Source: Falsihalocynthiibacter arcticus
GTDB taxonomy: Bacteria; Pseudomonadota; Alphaproteobacteria; Rhodobacterales; Rhodobacteraceae
Length of the DNA: 64,000 nt
Direction: 5' to 3'
Assembly (NCBI RefSeq): GCF_000812665.2
Contig: NZ_CP014327.1
Span: 1,381,501 to 1,445,500, forward strand
Shown: positions 19,304-29,601 of the stretch, piece after piece
Layout: each line of letters starts with the position of its first letter
Numbering within the stretch: position 1 is the stretch's first letter
Translations under genes and position numbers: made by a program
The notes under the pieces: generated by a model
The model's input: only the letters and a program-made list of their open reading frames with translations
Databases searched by the model: none
Told to the model about the DNA's origin: nothing

Positions 19304-19929
19304 CATTGTCTCCTTCAGATCTCGCGCTTTATGCGTTCGCTATTTTTATCCTGTTTATGACGCCCGGACCCGTTTGGGTTGCCATAATGGCGCGTGCGAT
19401 GAGCGGTGGCTTTCGTGCTGCGTGGCCACTCGCGCTGGGTGTTGCTGTAGGCGATGCATTTTGGCCTCTTCTTGCGGTGCTTGGCGTTAGTTGGCTGGCT
19501 GGGGAGGTAGGGGGGCTGATGATTTGGCTGCGCTACTTTGCGGCCGCGTTCTTTATCTTTTTGGGTGCGAGCCTCATACGCAAGCCCAGTGGTGTCTTAA
19601 AGGCTGAAAGTCGTCTGACCAAGCCGGGTGTTTTGGCGGGGTTTCTGGCTGGCGTGGCGGTTATTCTTGGCAACCCAAAAGCGATTTTGTTTTACATGGG
19701 CATGCTGCCCGGTTTTTTTGATCTCACCGCTGTAACTCGCCAAGACATTGCCGCAATTGTCCTGATTTCTATTATTGTTCCCTTTTTTGGCAACCTCGCT
19801 TTTGCAGCTTTGATTGCCCACGCGCGGACGTTTTTGAAGTCGCCAGAGGCGATCAGGCTCCTGAATGTTGTGGCCGGAGTGTTGCTCGTTTTTGTGGGGG
19901 CGTTTTTAGGGGCAACTGCGCTCGTTTAA
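19300..19929 (+). CDS. LysE-family amino acid exporter
   Basis: A 209-residue inner-membrane protein with five or six hydrophobic helices and the LysE/RhtB hallmark near the N terminus (FMTPGPVWVAIMARAMSGG). Family members export amino acids such as lysine, threonine or homoserine lactone; the substrate cannot be told from sequence. It overlaps recF by four bases and precedes gyrB by about 70. Confidence 0.88.
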   Translation: MTLSPSDLALYAFAIFILFMTPGPVWVAIMARAMSGGFRAAWPLALGVAVGDAFWPLLAVLGVSWLAGEVGGLMIWLRYFAAAFFIFLGASLIRKPSGVLKAESRLTKPGVLAGFLAGVAVILGNPKAILFYMGMLPGFFDLTAVTRQDIAAIVLISIIVPFFGNLAFAALIAHARTFLKSPEAIRLLNVVAGVLLVFVGAFLGATALV

Positions 19930-19970
19930 TTGCCTCAATCGCGTGACATCCCTTGCAAATAAACGTATAA

Positions 19971-22415
<2,445 letters not shown>

Positions 22416-22424
22416 TCCGTTGTA

Positions 22425-22452
22425 GGGGTGCGCGTAGTATGGCACGCACCCC
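22425..22452 (+). terminator. Hairpin after gyrB
   Basis: GGGGTGCG (22425-22432) pairs perfectly with CGCACCCC (22445-22452) ten bases past the gyrB stop. No T run follows, so it is a probable but unproven terminator. Confidence 0.5.
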
Positions 22453-22620
22453 ATACTTTGGCATGAATTGCCTATAGTTTGGCATACATTTGCGAAATAT
22501 CTGTTTTTCGGCGACGTTTTTCAACTTTATGCAGAACTTCGTGGGAGTGAGAACTTCTGCTCAATTCGCTGATGCTTTCGCACCGGGATCCGATACCTAA
22601 GTGCAGCATTTGTCACTAAG

Positions 22621-22796
22621 GGCTTATTCTGTTGAAAAACTCTGATATTGTCCGTTTTGACCAAGCTGAGAGGAAGAATATTCCGTTTCATTCATACTTC
22701 GACTGTATCTCTGGGCGTATTTCGACTCTGGGAGAACGTTTTTCTACTTTCTGAAAATTTGCAGTCGCAGCAAAGAGTTTTTCAACAGAATAGGCG
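22621..22796. repeat. MITE-like element with terminal inverted repeats
   Basis: About 176 bases are bounded by inverted repeats of roughly 22 bases. The left copy contains TTATTCTGTTGAAAAACTC and the right copy its near-perfect complement (22775-22796). Such ends resemble those of some transposase-bearing IS elements, but the interior has no credible gene. It therefore looks like a non-autonomous miniature element. It marks the left edge of the accessory region after gyrB. Confidence 0.65.
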
Positions 22797-22855
22797 GAGA
22801 GTTGTCGTTCGCTGCGGTTGCGCATATTACGATAGACAATTCAAAAAGCGGACAT

Positions 22856-23818
22856 TCACTCGGGAGTTTCTAGGATCAACAAAGCTTCGCCCGGTGAAAC
22901 AATCCGTGGAAAACCGAGGTCACTCCAAAGTGTTGGGCTATAGCTCCAAATCCATTCTACAAAAGGCGAAACTACAAAGTGCTCGATCCGCTTAACGGTA
23001 GAATAGTCGTAGTTCTTTCCTACTGGGCTGTGTTTGATGAATTCTTTCAATCCCTCAACTTGTTCAAGCTTACCCGTTAGTCGTTCAATTCGTTTAGATA
23101 TGGTCTTCGGGTTGCCGATTTCGTAGTCAAGAGGGCGTTCAACAGAAACGCATTCAAATAGGTAAAGGCAATCACCAATCTGGACGCCCGCATCCAATTC
23201 TCGTTGGTTGCCATCATCAGAAAATAAGCCCCCAGATTTTACGTCATAACCTCGACGTACGAGCGCATCGCGAAAAAGCTTCTCAAACACAGTGCCGCTA
23301 TCTCCTAGCTTGTCTCGCATGAAGGCAAATAGTGTCCGTAACACTGAGGGAATACTTACGAAGTCTACAATTTGTACGTTGTCGCCCGGGATGATGATTG
23401 CGCGAGGGCCACCGCTCCATAGCGAAACATGAGATTGTTGGCTGACATCAAGCAAAAGGCTCGCAACAACTTTACGAATTTCTTCGAGCTGGAACTCTTT
23501 CTTGCAAACTAGTTCGATCCGTTCCACCAGCATCTTGCACAAATCATCGGTTGAGCCGACAAACACGTGGTAGCCACGGGACAAAGTCTGCATGAATGCC
23601 TGCAGCTTTATGCCTTGGGCGAAGTCCTCTTCGTTCGTGTACAACGCCTTTTGGGGTAAAATCGAAAATGAGGAAAGACCTTCTAAAACACTGAGAAATA
23701 AATTGAAATCGTATCCATGCCTTTTTATGAACTCAGATTCCATAAAGCCATGTACTTCAAGAAATCGGCCAACATGAAAGAAAACTGGGTTGAAGTTAGT
23801 GACGCTTACTTCCGGCAA
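22856..23818 (-). CDS. PDDEXK-nuclease-like protein, lacking its native start
   Basis: The visible 320 residues have no close family that I recognise. Near residues 176-222 is a pattern like a restriction-endonuclease fold: VFEKLFRDALVRRGYDVKSG, then RELDAGVQIGDCLYLFECVS. This offers the Glu, Asp and Glu of a PDDEXK site, but Val stands where the catalytic Lys is usual. The only start near the left limit is a TTG at 23818. The same frame continues upstream as coding-like sequence (KDVDLGGLEFYGYK) to a stop near 23880 with no good start. The gene is probably 5'-truncated by a rearrangement. Nuclease activity is inferred, not shown. Confidence 0.45.
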   Translation of the reverse strand: MPEVSVTNFNPVFFHVGRFLEVHGFMESEFIKRHGYDFNLFLSVLEGLSSFSILPQKALYTNEEDFAQGIKLQAFMQTLSRGYHVFVGSTDDLCKMLVERIELVCKKEFQLEEIRKVVASLLLDVSQQSHVSLWSGGPRAIIIPGDNVQIVDFVSIPSVLRTLFAFMRDKLGDSGTVFEKLFRDALVRRGYDVKSGGLFSDDGNQRELDAGVQIGDCLYLFECVSVERPLDYEIGNPKTISKRIERLTGKLEQVEGLKEFIKHSPVGKNYDYSTVKRIEHFVVSPFVEWIWSYSPTLWSDLGFPRIVSPGEALLILETPE

Positions 23819-23849
23819 CTTGTAGCCATAGAACTCTAGGCCTCCTAGG

Positions 23850-24139
23850 TCGACGTCCTTACAACTAGCGAAGTCGCGGCCGAGTCATCGGAGTGGAATT
23901 CGTCGGGGTTCAGTAACGAGGGTTTGACAGCTGATACAGCGGCAACGCTAAATATACTCGATAAGGGGGCCGATGCTGACATTGCAGAAAGCATGGTGGT
24001 TTCCGCGATGGTTACACTTGCTGCCAATGCGAAATCAATGTTGAAAGGGGAAGCTCTTTCGACAGAAGCCAAACAAAAAATAATTCAAGACGGCGCTGTT
24101 ACAGCAAGCGTTGCAGGTTTGGTTCAGCTTATTCTTTAA
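23850..24139 (+). pseudogene. Orphan C-terminal fragment, unknown
   Basis: An open frame without a proper start reads TSEVAAESSEWNSSG, then LTADTAATLNILDKGADADI and ends TASVAGLVQLIL. A TTG at 23924 could start a 71-residue product, but the frame is open further upstream to a stop near 23848. It looks like the 3' end of a gene whose beginning was lost. Its breakpoint coincides with that of the opposite-strand nuclease-like gene. Family unknown. Confidence 0.3.
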
Positions 24140-24239
24140 ACTCGCTAGTTAGAATTATATTATAGTTGACGCTGTCGACTTGCTGGTGATTTTCACGGTA
24201 CTGGTCTGAGCGATCAGGTGAGGCTGAGGGATGGTAAGT

Positions 24240-24277
24240 ATTATTGAAGGAACGGCATGCTTTTGATCGAGATCAAG
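24240..24277. repeat. 38-base repeat copy 1 with FNR-type palindrome
   Basis: This segment recurs at 41812-41849 with one mismatch. It contains TTGATCGAGATCAA (24263-24276), which fits the FNR/FnrL/FixK consensus TTGAT-N4-ATCAA exactly. It lies about 35 bases before the GIY-YIG gene. It also encodes the same short frame (MLLIEIK) in both copies. It could be a transplanted oxygen-responsive promoter or the conserved edge of a decayed gene. Confidence 0.6.
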
Positions 24278-24312
24278 CAGGCAATAGTTTAGAGGAGTCT
24301 GAGAGTTTGCAA

Positions 24313-25140
24313 ATGGAGATACCACTTAGCCAGATTTGGCAGCCAACGGACTTAAAGCAGTACAAGGTACACTTTGCTCGTTGGAATGGTGATAACCAAC
24401 CTTTTCGTGTTCTCGCCCGCAGTATGACAGAATGGCAAGATTGGCAGGCATGGTATCCAAGCAAGAACGATTTCAATAGGCCCTATATTTTTGCTCTCGC
24501 ACAATTGCCGGAAGCAAAAGACTATTGGATGTTTGGCGGTATTTGGAAGGTTTTGGGAACTAAAACCAATTCAAATGGATGCAAATACTATGATGTTGCG
24601 CTTGATGAGGAATTGCAGGGATTTGTTGGACGTCTAAAACTTCAGCGCGAACATAAGCAACGAGGTACTCGCCTAAAGTTGGAAGGCCAGTATGAGCACT
24701 TCATTGTCAGTGAGCTTCTAAGCGCTAAATACACGGGTCGAGCTTTTCCAGGATATGGCTCGGTGAATTTAAGCTTCCAAGAACTGGAAAGCCTTATTGC
24801 ACATTCAAGGCAGGATTGGGCAACGGCACTAGGGCACGTCAAAGGTGTTTACTTGATTACCGACATCAATTCTCAGCGTCGCTATGTAGGCTCGGCTTAT
24901 GGAGAATTGGGCGTGTGGGCACGTTGGAGCACTTACGCCAACCTCGGGCACGGTGGAAACGCTGGAATGCGTAAGTTGTTAGAGGACCATGACCTCGATT
25001 ATTGCAGACGATACTTCAAGTTTACGCTCCTAGAGCACCTCGACGCTCGAACCGATGATTCCGTTGTGCTGAACCGCGAAGGGTACTGGAAACAGGTATT
25101 AGATACACGGCACACTGAGACAGGTCTTAATCTGAATTGA
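24313..25140 (+). CDS. GIY-YIG nuclease family protein
   Basis: A 275-residue protein with a C-terminal GIY-YIG endonuclease domain. Seen motifs are GVYLITD (178-184), RRYVGSA (189-195), the Arg in WARWSTY (about 204), a Glu in LNREGYWKQVL (about 257) that fits the metal ligand, and a terminal TGLNLN. The first 170 residues (RWNGDNQPFRVLARSMTEW, FGGIWKVLG) form a separate domain that I cannot name; it may recognise a target. The ATG at 24313 is preferred; an upstream TTG would run through the 38-base repeat. Neighbours are IS debris, so a mobile or defence-related role is possible but unproven. Confidence 0.75.
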   Translation: MEIPLSQIWQPTDLKQYKVHFARWNGDNQPFRVLARSMTEWQDWQAWYPSKNDFNRPYIFALAQLPEAKDYWMFGGIWKVLGTKTNSNGCKYYDVALDEELQGFVGRLKLQREHKQRGTRLKLEGQYEHFIVSELLSAKYTGRAFPGYGSVNLSFQELESLIAHSRQDWATALGHVKGVYLITDINSQRRYVGSAYGELGVWARWSTYANLGHGGNAGMRKLLEDHDLDYCRRYFKFTLLEHLDARTDDSVVLNREGYWKQVLDTRHTETGLNLN

Positions 25141-25250
25141 AAGTGACAACCCCACCACTGGGTCGGAGGAGCAAGATCGTGTTACCGCCTCTAAAAATAG
25201 GATATCTTCATCGGTTGACGAATTTTCCATAATTGAGATATATTCCTAAT

Positions 25251-25811
25251 ATGGGAATCGCTCATGCGCCAGAAAGTTCAAAACTAGCCAGTCACCTGCG
25301 TAGCTTACGCGAAGCGCATGATATGACGTTGGCTGTTCTAGCACAGCGGAGCGGCCTAAGTCGGGCGACACTTTCTAGAATAGAGAACGCCGACGTAAGC
25401 CCAACGGCTGAGACGCTTGGGCAGCTTGCAGCGGTTTATGCAATTCCAATATCCCAACTTTTGTCACCGCTCGAACAAGGCTTTCAACCTGTTATAAAGT
25501 GTGGTGAGCAAAGTATCTGGCACGATCCCAGCCATTCGTTTGTGCGTCGCATCGTGTCGCCCCCCAGCGGCCAACTCTCCGTCGAATTGATCGAGAGCGA
25601 GTTGGGTCCAAGACAGTTAATCACCTATGCCGCTCCTGCGATACCGGGTCAGGAGCACCACGTCTATGTCCTCTCCGGGCAGATGGAAATTACGGTCGAA
25701 GGCAATGCCCACGATCTGGGAGCGGGAGACTGCCTCCGATACATCCTGTTCGGGGAAACGATTTTCAAAACCTCAAATGCCTCATGCAGATATGTGATTG
25801 CGCTTTCATGA
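25251..25811 (+). CDS. XRE-type regulator with cupin domain
   Basis: The N-terminal helix-turn-helix (LASHLRSLREAHDMTLAVLA, LSRATLSRIENADVSPTAET) occupies about residues 12-70. A C-terminal cupin fold follows (GQEHHVYVLSGQMEITVEG, LGAGDCLRY). This is a common family of small-ligand-sensing repressors. The start at 25251 (MGIAHAPESS) is chosen over an ATG 18 bases upstream. The stop overlaps the start of the GNAT gene by four bases (ATGA), and a YdcZ-like transporter gene follows, so the three form an operon probably controlled by this regulator. Confidence 0.88.
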   Translation: MGIAHAPESSKLASHLRSLREAHDMTLAVLAQRSGLSRATLSRIENADVSPTAETLGQLAAVYAIPISQLLSPLEQGFQPVIKCGEQSIWHDPSHSFVRRIVSPPSGQLSVELIESELGPRQLITYAAPAIPGQEHHVYVLSGQMEITVEGNAHDLGAGDCLRYILFGETIFKTSNASCRYVIALS

Positions 25812-26341
25812 CCGATCTTTCCCACAACATCACCGAACTCGATGCCATTGATATCGCGAAATACATAGAGGATCTGTGCCGTGTGCTGATGGACAGTGTC
25901 GCGGATGGAGCCGCCATCAGCTTTATGGCACCGCTCACCAAAGCCGAAGCAAAGCGCTTCTGGGCGCATGATGTCAGATCCGCTGTCGAAGCCGGAAGCA
26001 GGCATTTGTTTGGTGCATTCGTCGATGAAAAATTGGTTGGCACAGTTCAACTCGTCATAGGAATGCCACCCAACCAACCGCATCGCTCTGAAATCTCGAA
26101 AATGATTGTTCATCCCGACGGTCGCCGCCGTGGCTTGGGGACCGCGCTCATGAACGAGGCGCTAGCATTTGCTAAAGGCGCTGGAAAAACGCTCGTGACA
26201 CTTGATACACGCACAGGCGACGTGTCCGCGCCACTCTATAAGGGCGTGGGCTTCATAGAAGCTGGAATCATTCCAGACTTTGCCTTCGACCCCGATGGTC
26301 TGGCGAAGCATTCAACGACATATATGTATCGGTATCTTTGA
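25808..26341 (+). CDS. GNAT-family N-acetyltransferase
   Basis: A 177-residue acetyl-CoA-dependent acetyltransferase. The acetyl-CoA binding motif A is seen in SEISKMIVHPDGRRRGLGTA followed by LMNEALAFAKGAG. Motif B is LYKGVGFIEAG. The substrate is unknown. It is translationally coupled to the XRE-cupin gene and followed after three bases by the membrane protein gene, suggesting joint modification and export of a small molecule. Confidence 0.88.
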   Translation: MTDLSHNITELDAIDIAKYIEDLCRVLMDSVADGAAISFMAPLTKAEAKRFWAHDVRSAVEAGSRHLFGAFVDEKLVGTVQLVIGMPPNQPHRSEISKMIVHPDGRRRGLGTALMNEALAFAKGAGKTLVTLDTRTGDVSAPLYKGVGFIEAGIIPDFAFDPDGLAKHSTTYMYRYL

Positions 26342-26344
26342 CCC

Positions 26345-26803
26345 ATGCCCGCTGTTCCCATAATCTTCGGTGCGATGGCGTTTCTGGGCGGAATACTCGT
26401 TGCAGCCCAAGGCCCAATCTATGCGCGATTGTCGGAAGGGCTGGGCCGTAACTATCTTCTCGCCGTCTTCCTCGCCTTTACAACCGCAGCCTTCGTGACA
26501 GGCATTATGGCTTTGGCCACCGGAAGTTTCCGTGGGTTGACCACGGCGACACTGACTGGTTCGCCGCTTTGGGTCTGGCTCGGAGGCATGTTTGGTGCGG
26601 TCCACGTTGTGATTTCGATGCAAAGCATACCAGTATTGGGCGTCACGCTCTTTCTCGTTATTGTTGTGACCGGCAATCTCGTCGGCGCCGCTCTCTACGA
26701 TCACATCGGCGCGATGGGGTTGGTAGGACGGCCTTTTTCTCTTGGGAAAGGGTTGGGTTTGGCCCTCGTTATTCTAGGCGTTGGCATTGTGGCGAAGGCA
26801 TGA
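26345..26803 (+). CDS. DMT-superfamily transporter (YdcZ/DUF606)
   Basis: A 152-residue membrane protein with about five hydrophobic helices. The family-specific start is FGAMAFLGGILVAAQGPIYA with LSEGLGRNYLLAVFLAFTTA. It is of the short four-to-five-helix DUF606 type, related to half of an EamA permease, and usually acts as a dimer. Substrate unknown. It closes the XRE-GNAT-transporter operon. Confidence 0.85.
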   Translation: MPAVPIIFGAMAFLGGILVAAQGPIYARLSEGLGRNYLLAVFLAFTTAAFVTGIMALATGSFRGLTTATLTGSPLWVWLGGMFGAVHVVISMQSIPVLGVTLFLVIVVTGNLVGAALYDHIGAMGLVGRPFSLGKGLGLALVILGVGIVAKA

Positions 26804-26897
26804 AGTAGGCTTTCGGATAGAGGCCTAAACCTGCAACAACTGCTTTGGTTTTGAGCGGGGTTTGTGGCAGCGGAAAGCGGGGCCTTTTCCGACCACT

Positions 26898-27314
26898 TCA
26901 AAAAGGGGCGTTTTTAGCGCGGCCCAAAGGTCCGTTGTGCGGGGCTGGGCCAATATCGCGCTTCAACAATTTTGCGTCCTGCGAGCGTGAATACTGAACT
27001 GCGTCGACTATCAACTCTGCAAGAGTTTCAGGAGGAATCGCCTGAAGGTCAGAGAAGTTGATGTGGCGACGGAACTTCCCTGTCCCAGAAAGAACCCGTT
27101 TGGGGTCTTCGAGGGCGGTGCCATTGCTAAAGGCAATCTGGACATGATCCTTATATGGGAAGATGCCACAGAATTGCCCTTCCTTCTCGCTCGGTCTCAA
27201 CGTGTAGAGTGTGCCACCATATTTCGGGAGCGTTTCTACTTCCGGCACTGCCTGACGGATGATCCCATCAAGCCTTTCAATAATCGCGTCCTGCTCGACA
27301 CCACTTATCGCCAT
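26898..27314 (-). CDS. DUF1801 domain protein
   Basis: A 138-residue soluble protein of the DUF1801/YdhG-like fold. The typical features are the N-terminal helix then VPEVETLPKYGGTLYTLRPS, FCGIFPYKDHVQIAFSNG, TGKFRRHINFSDLQAIPPE and a helical C terminus. The function of the family is unknown. The ATG at 27314 has AAGGAG nine bases upstream. An open frame extends 26 codons further but lacks such a site. Confidence 0.82.
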   Translation of the reverse strand: MAISGVEQDAIIERLDGIIRQAVPEVETLPKYGGTLYTLRPSEKEGQFCGIFPYKDHVQIAFSNGTALEDPKRVLSGTGKFRRHINFSDLQAIPPETLAELIVDAVQYSRSQDAKLLKRDIGPAPHNGPLGRAKNAPF

Positions 27315-27595
27315 GTCCCATCTCCTTGCTTTTGAAAGCAAACCGTGCCTCCATAACCCAAAATCGTCGCAGAATTGACGATGGGAAACCACAGAAAAAG
27401 GAGACCATCATGCTTCCATCTGCGCTCTCGGTAACCACACCTCAGAAAATAAAACTTCAATCTGCCTTCCCAACTCGCCGAATTTTCCAGTACTGGTGCG
27501 ATCACTGGGCGTCCAATGCCCTTTTTTGAGTAGCTAAGTGTTTAACTTTTTCTCCGTGAAATAAAAACGACAGACCAAAACTAGGGAAACATGAA

Positions 27596-28309
27596 GTGAA
27601 TAAATTTTCGATTCTTGGCTTATTGTTGATTTCCGCCTGTACAACACCGAAGGCTGCTGGGCTCGATGCAAACGGTGATGCGATCCCGCTTGCGATTTAT
27701 ACTGTCTCGGGCGGCAACCTAAGCGGGGAAGTCCCACCCTCACACAAAGCCCAATGGAACCGCTTTAATACGCTTATTCCGGCGTCCTACCATACTGAGA
27801 TCGTTAGCTTCCAGCCCATAGACTCTGTTGCCACAGACGGCATCGACGGCACTGTTGCTCCCTTGAACGATGAGCGGTCACAATGGCTTCTAATGCTTGA
27901 CGTAACCGGCGAAACTGAAGCGCATGAACTTGATCGGACCATGGTGCACGAATATGCCCACCTGTTGTCGCTTCGCTTATCCCAAGTGCCACTGGGCGGT
28001 AGCGAGGCATCTTGCGCAACGTTGTATGTTTCCGAGGGCTGCCCGCTCAATTCAAGTTATCTCGCTAAATTTGGCGCAGAGTTTTGGACCACTAACACTG
28101 GAGATGAAGAAGTTGATTACGTTGAAGGCGACTTCGTGACTGAATACGCAGCAAGCAACGCGATTGAAGACCTCGCGGAGTCATTTGCCGAATATGTGGT
28201 GCACACCGAGCGCTGGACAGGTAACAGTGTGGCTGACCGCAAAGTTCAGTTCTTTGCCCAGTTCCCTGAGCTTGTGCGTCTGCGCTCGGTTATTCGCACA
28301 AACCTTTGA
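27596..28309 (+). CDS. Lipoprotein with Zn-metallopeptidase-like motif
   Basis: The product (237 residues from a GTG) begins with a short signal peptide and a lipobox (LLLISAC, Cys15), so it should be a lipoprotein. HEYAH at 118-122 is the zinc-binding HExxH motif. A helix about 70 residues on (IEDLAESFAEYVV) provides a Glu/Asp set that suits the third ligand of a gluzincin-type peptidase. A Cys-containing loop (GSEASCATLYVSEGCP) may be disulphide bonded in the periplasm. I do not know the family by name. The 3' end abuts an IS21 remnant. Confidence 0.65.
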   Translation: MNKFSILGLLLISACTTPKAAGLDANGDAIPLAIYTVSGGNLSGEVPPSHKAQWNRFNTLIPASYHTEIVSFQPIDSVATDGIDGTVAPLNDERSQWLLMLDVTGETEAHELDRTMVHEYAHLLSLRLSQVPLGGSEASCATLYVSEGCPLNSSYLAKFGAEFWTTNTGDEEVDYVEGDFVTEYAASNAIEDLAESFAEYVVHTERWTGNSVADRKVQFFAQFPELVRLRSVIRTNL

Positions 28310-28317
28310 GGTAGCGG

Positions 28318-28462
28318 ATGCGTGTTCTGTCTCCGAGTATCCGCGCAACGGCGATCTTGGTGTAGTCGTAAAAAATAGACTGTGGAACGCCTTCAAAAAA
28401 TGCAAAGGCGGACACATGACCGTCGCAGAATGCTTCCGTCGTCTCGGCAGGATAACCCTCCT
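28318..28462 (-). pseudogene. IS21 IstA transposase fragment
   Basis: About 145 bases read in minus frame as GYPAETTEAFCDGHVSAFAF, then FEGVPQSIFYDYTKIAVARI and LGDRTRIR. This is homologous to residues about 161-210 of the intact IstA at 56620-58116, with scattered substitutions. It is thus a relic of a related, not identical, IS21 copy. No ends of the element remain. Confidence 0.8.
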
Positions 28463-28731
28463 ACCCAGTCGAGGCGAACCCTTGCCGGAACTTTTTTGGA
28501 AACCTAGAACTCCAAATTATTGGTCCCTGTCTTCGAAAGCCTGTTGAATGACGCTATCGTAAATTGGCAAATGGGTTTCCAGAAAAGCCGCCATTTTTTT
28601 GCGTCCAAGTTCTTCGGTAGTAGCTTCGTTTACTTCGCCCTTTGCGTGTCTGACGTCAGCGCCTGATGGACAGATTTGAGTATTTGAATAATGGAGGATT
28701 TCTGGTTCATCTAATCGATTAGGAGATCGAG
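28463..28731. other. Debris between IS fragments
   Basis: The minus strand can be read as a C-terminal-like fragment (GEVNEATTEELGRKKMAAFL, then YDSVIQQAFEDRDQ and stop at about 28544) that is cut off by IS sequence near 28660. It might be the tail of a lost gene but belongs to no family I recognise. Nothing else is seen in this stretch. Confidence 0.2.
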
Positions 28732-28842
28732 ATGATGAAGAAGCCCAAGACATCGAAGGATGCTGCCGACAAGGTAGTTAAGAACATCCGGCGCAAGATG
28801 CGCCAAACCTATTCGGTTGAGGGGCAGCGTAAAAGCCAATAA
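28732..28842 (+). pseudogene. IS3-family OrfA N-terminal fragment
   Basis: The frame begins MMKKPKTSKDAADKVVKNI and RRKMRQTYSVEGQ, the typical start of one group of IS3 OrfA proteins (normally continuing EEKIRIVLAGLRGE). It breaks off after about 32 codons into a strong palindrome. AGGAGA lies just before the ATG. Only the left end of the element survives. Confidence 0.7.
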
Positions 28843-28869
28843 CTCACATAATGCGAGTTATTGGCTTTT
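28831..28869. repeat. Perfect 15-base inverted repeat
   Basis: Arms 28831-28845 and 28855-28869 (AAAAGCCAATAACTC and its exact complement) surround a nine-base spacer ACATAATGC. It lies exactly where the OrfA fragment is cut. It could be a bidirectional terminator, a recombination site or the end of another element. The symmetry is read directly; the role is unknown. Confidence 0.75.
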
Positions 28870-29104
28870 AACATTAAGTTTGGTCGACAGTCCTAAAGTT
28901 CATTTTGAGTACTGTGTATAGATAGCCTGGCATCAGATGTGGTGCTGATTGTATCGAGACCAACGTGGTGATCGATGGGAGGCGGGCGACAGGTTTGGCG
29001 TGAGGGAAGTATATAAAAGTGATATAGGTGTGGTAGTGTTATTACTTTCCTATTGCGCAAATAAGTGATGTTAGTTATACATCCTTATCACTTAGGAGAA
29101 TCGC

Positions 29105-29368
29105 ATGCAACTCACCCAACACGCCGACCGCCGCTGCAATCAGCGCTGCCTGCCTATTCACGTGCTTTCGACCATCTATGCGTTTGGTTCGCTTCAGCAC
29201 TCCAGAGGAGCTTACAGCATTACGTTGGATGATGAATCGATAGAGCTTGCCGTCGAGGATAACCGTCGCCGTAGGACGGAGCTGGAGCGCTATCGCGGGG
29301 CGTATATCATTGTGAAAGATGGTCGCATCATCACAGCCGCACGACGTACGCGTCGCTTTCGGCCCTAA
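29105..29368 (+). CDS. Small DUF4258-like protein
   Basis: An 87-residue basic protein. HADRRCNQRCLPIHVLSTIY at the N terminus, a central strand pair (RGAYSITLDDESIELAVED) and the C-terminal RGAYIIVKDGRIITAARRTR resemble the DUF4258 fold, which is related to RelE/BrnT-like toxins. No obvious antitoxin gene is adjacent. AGGAG precedes the ATG at 29105. Toxin activity is only a possibility. The 235 bases upstream contain no gene. Confidence 0.5.
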   Translation: MQLTQHADRRCNQRCLPIHVLSTIYAFGSLQHSRGAYSITLDDESIELAVEDNRRRRTELERYRGAYIIVKDGRIITAARRTRRFRP

Positions 29369-29601
29369 TTTCAACACCACCAGGAGTGCGGAATATTGAA
29401 ACAAAATATTGCCATCTTTCAAACTTTTCTACCGAACATCACCGCAATCTCGACTGCTCAGATCCTGAGACAACCGGATCTTGGCTTAAAGCAGTTCGGT
29501 CTCATCAATGTCTGTAGCGAGTCTCTTAGGCTTCCGACCCGCTTCAGGTGACCTTCGTCAATCTGAACATTTTCAATCATTAAAAATAAGGCAAAAACCA
29601 C

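Noticed and set aside
22648-22995. A 115-codon plus-strand frame after gyrB
   Set aside because: It crosses the MITE-like element and the opposite-strand gene, has no protein-like pattern and no ribosome binding site.
28831-28869. Integron attC site
   Set aside because: The palindrome lacks the RYYYAAC and GTTRRRY core sites, and no integrase or cassette array is present.
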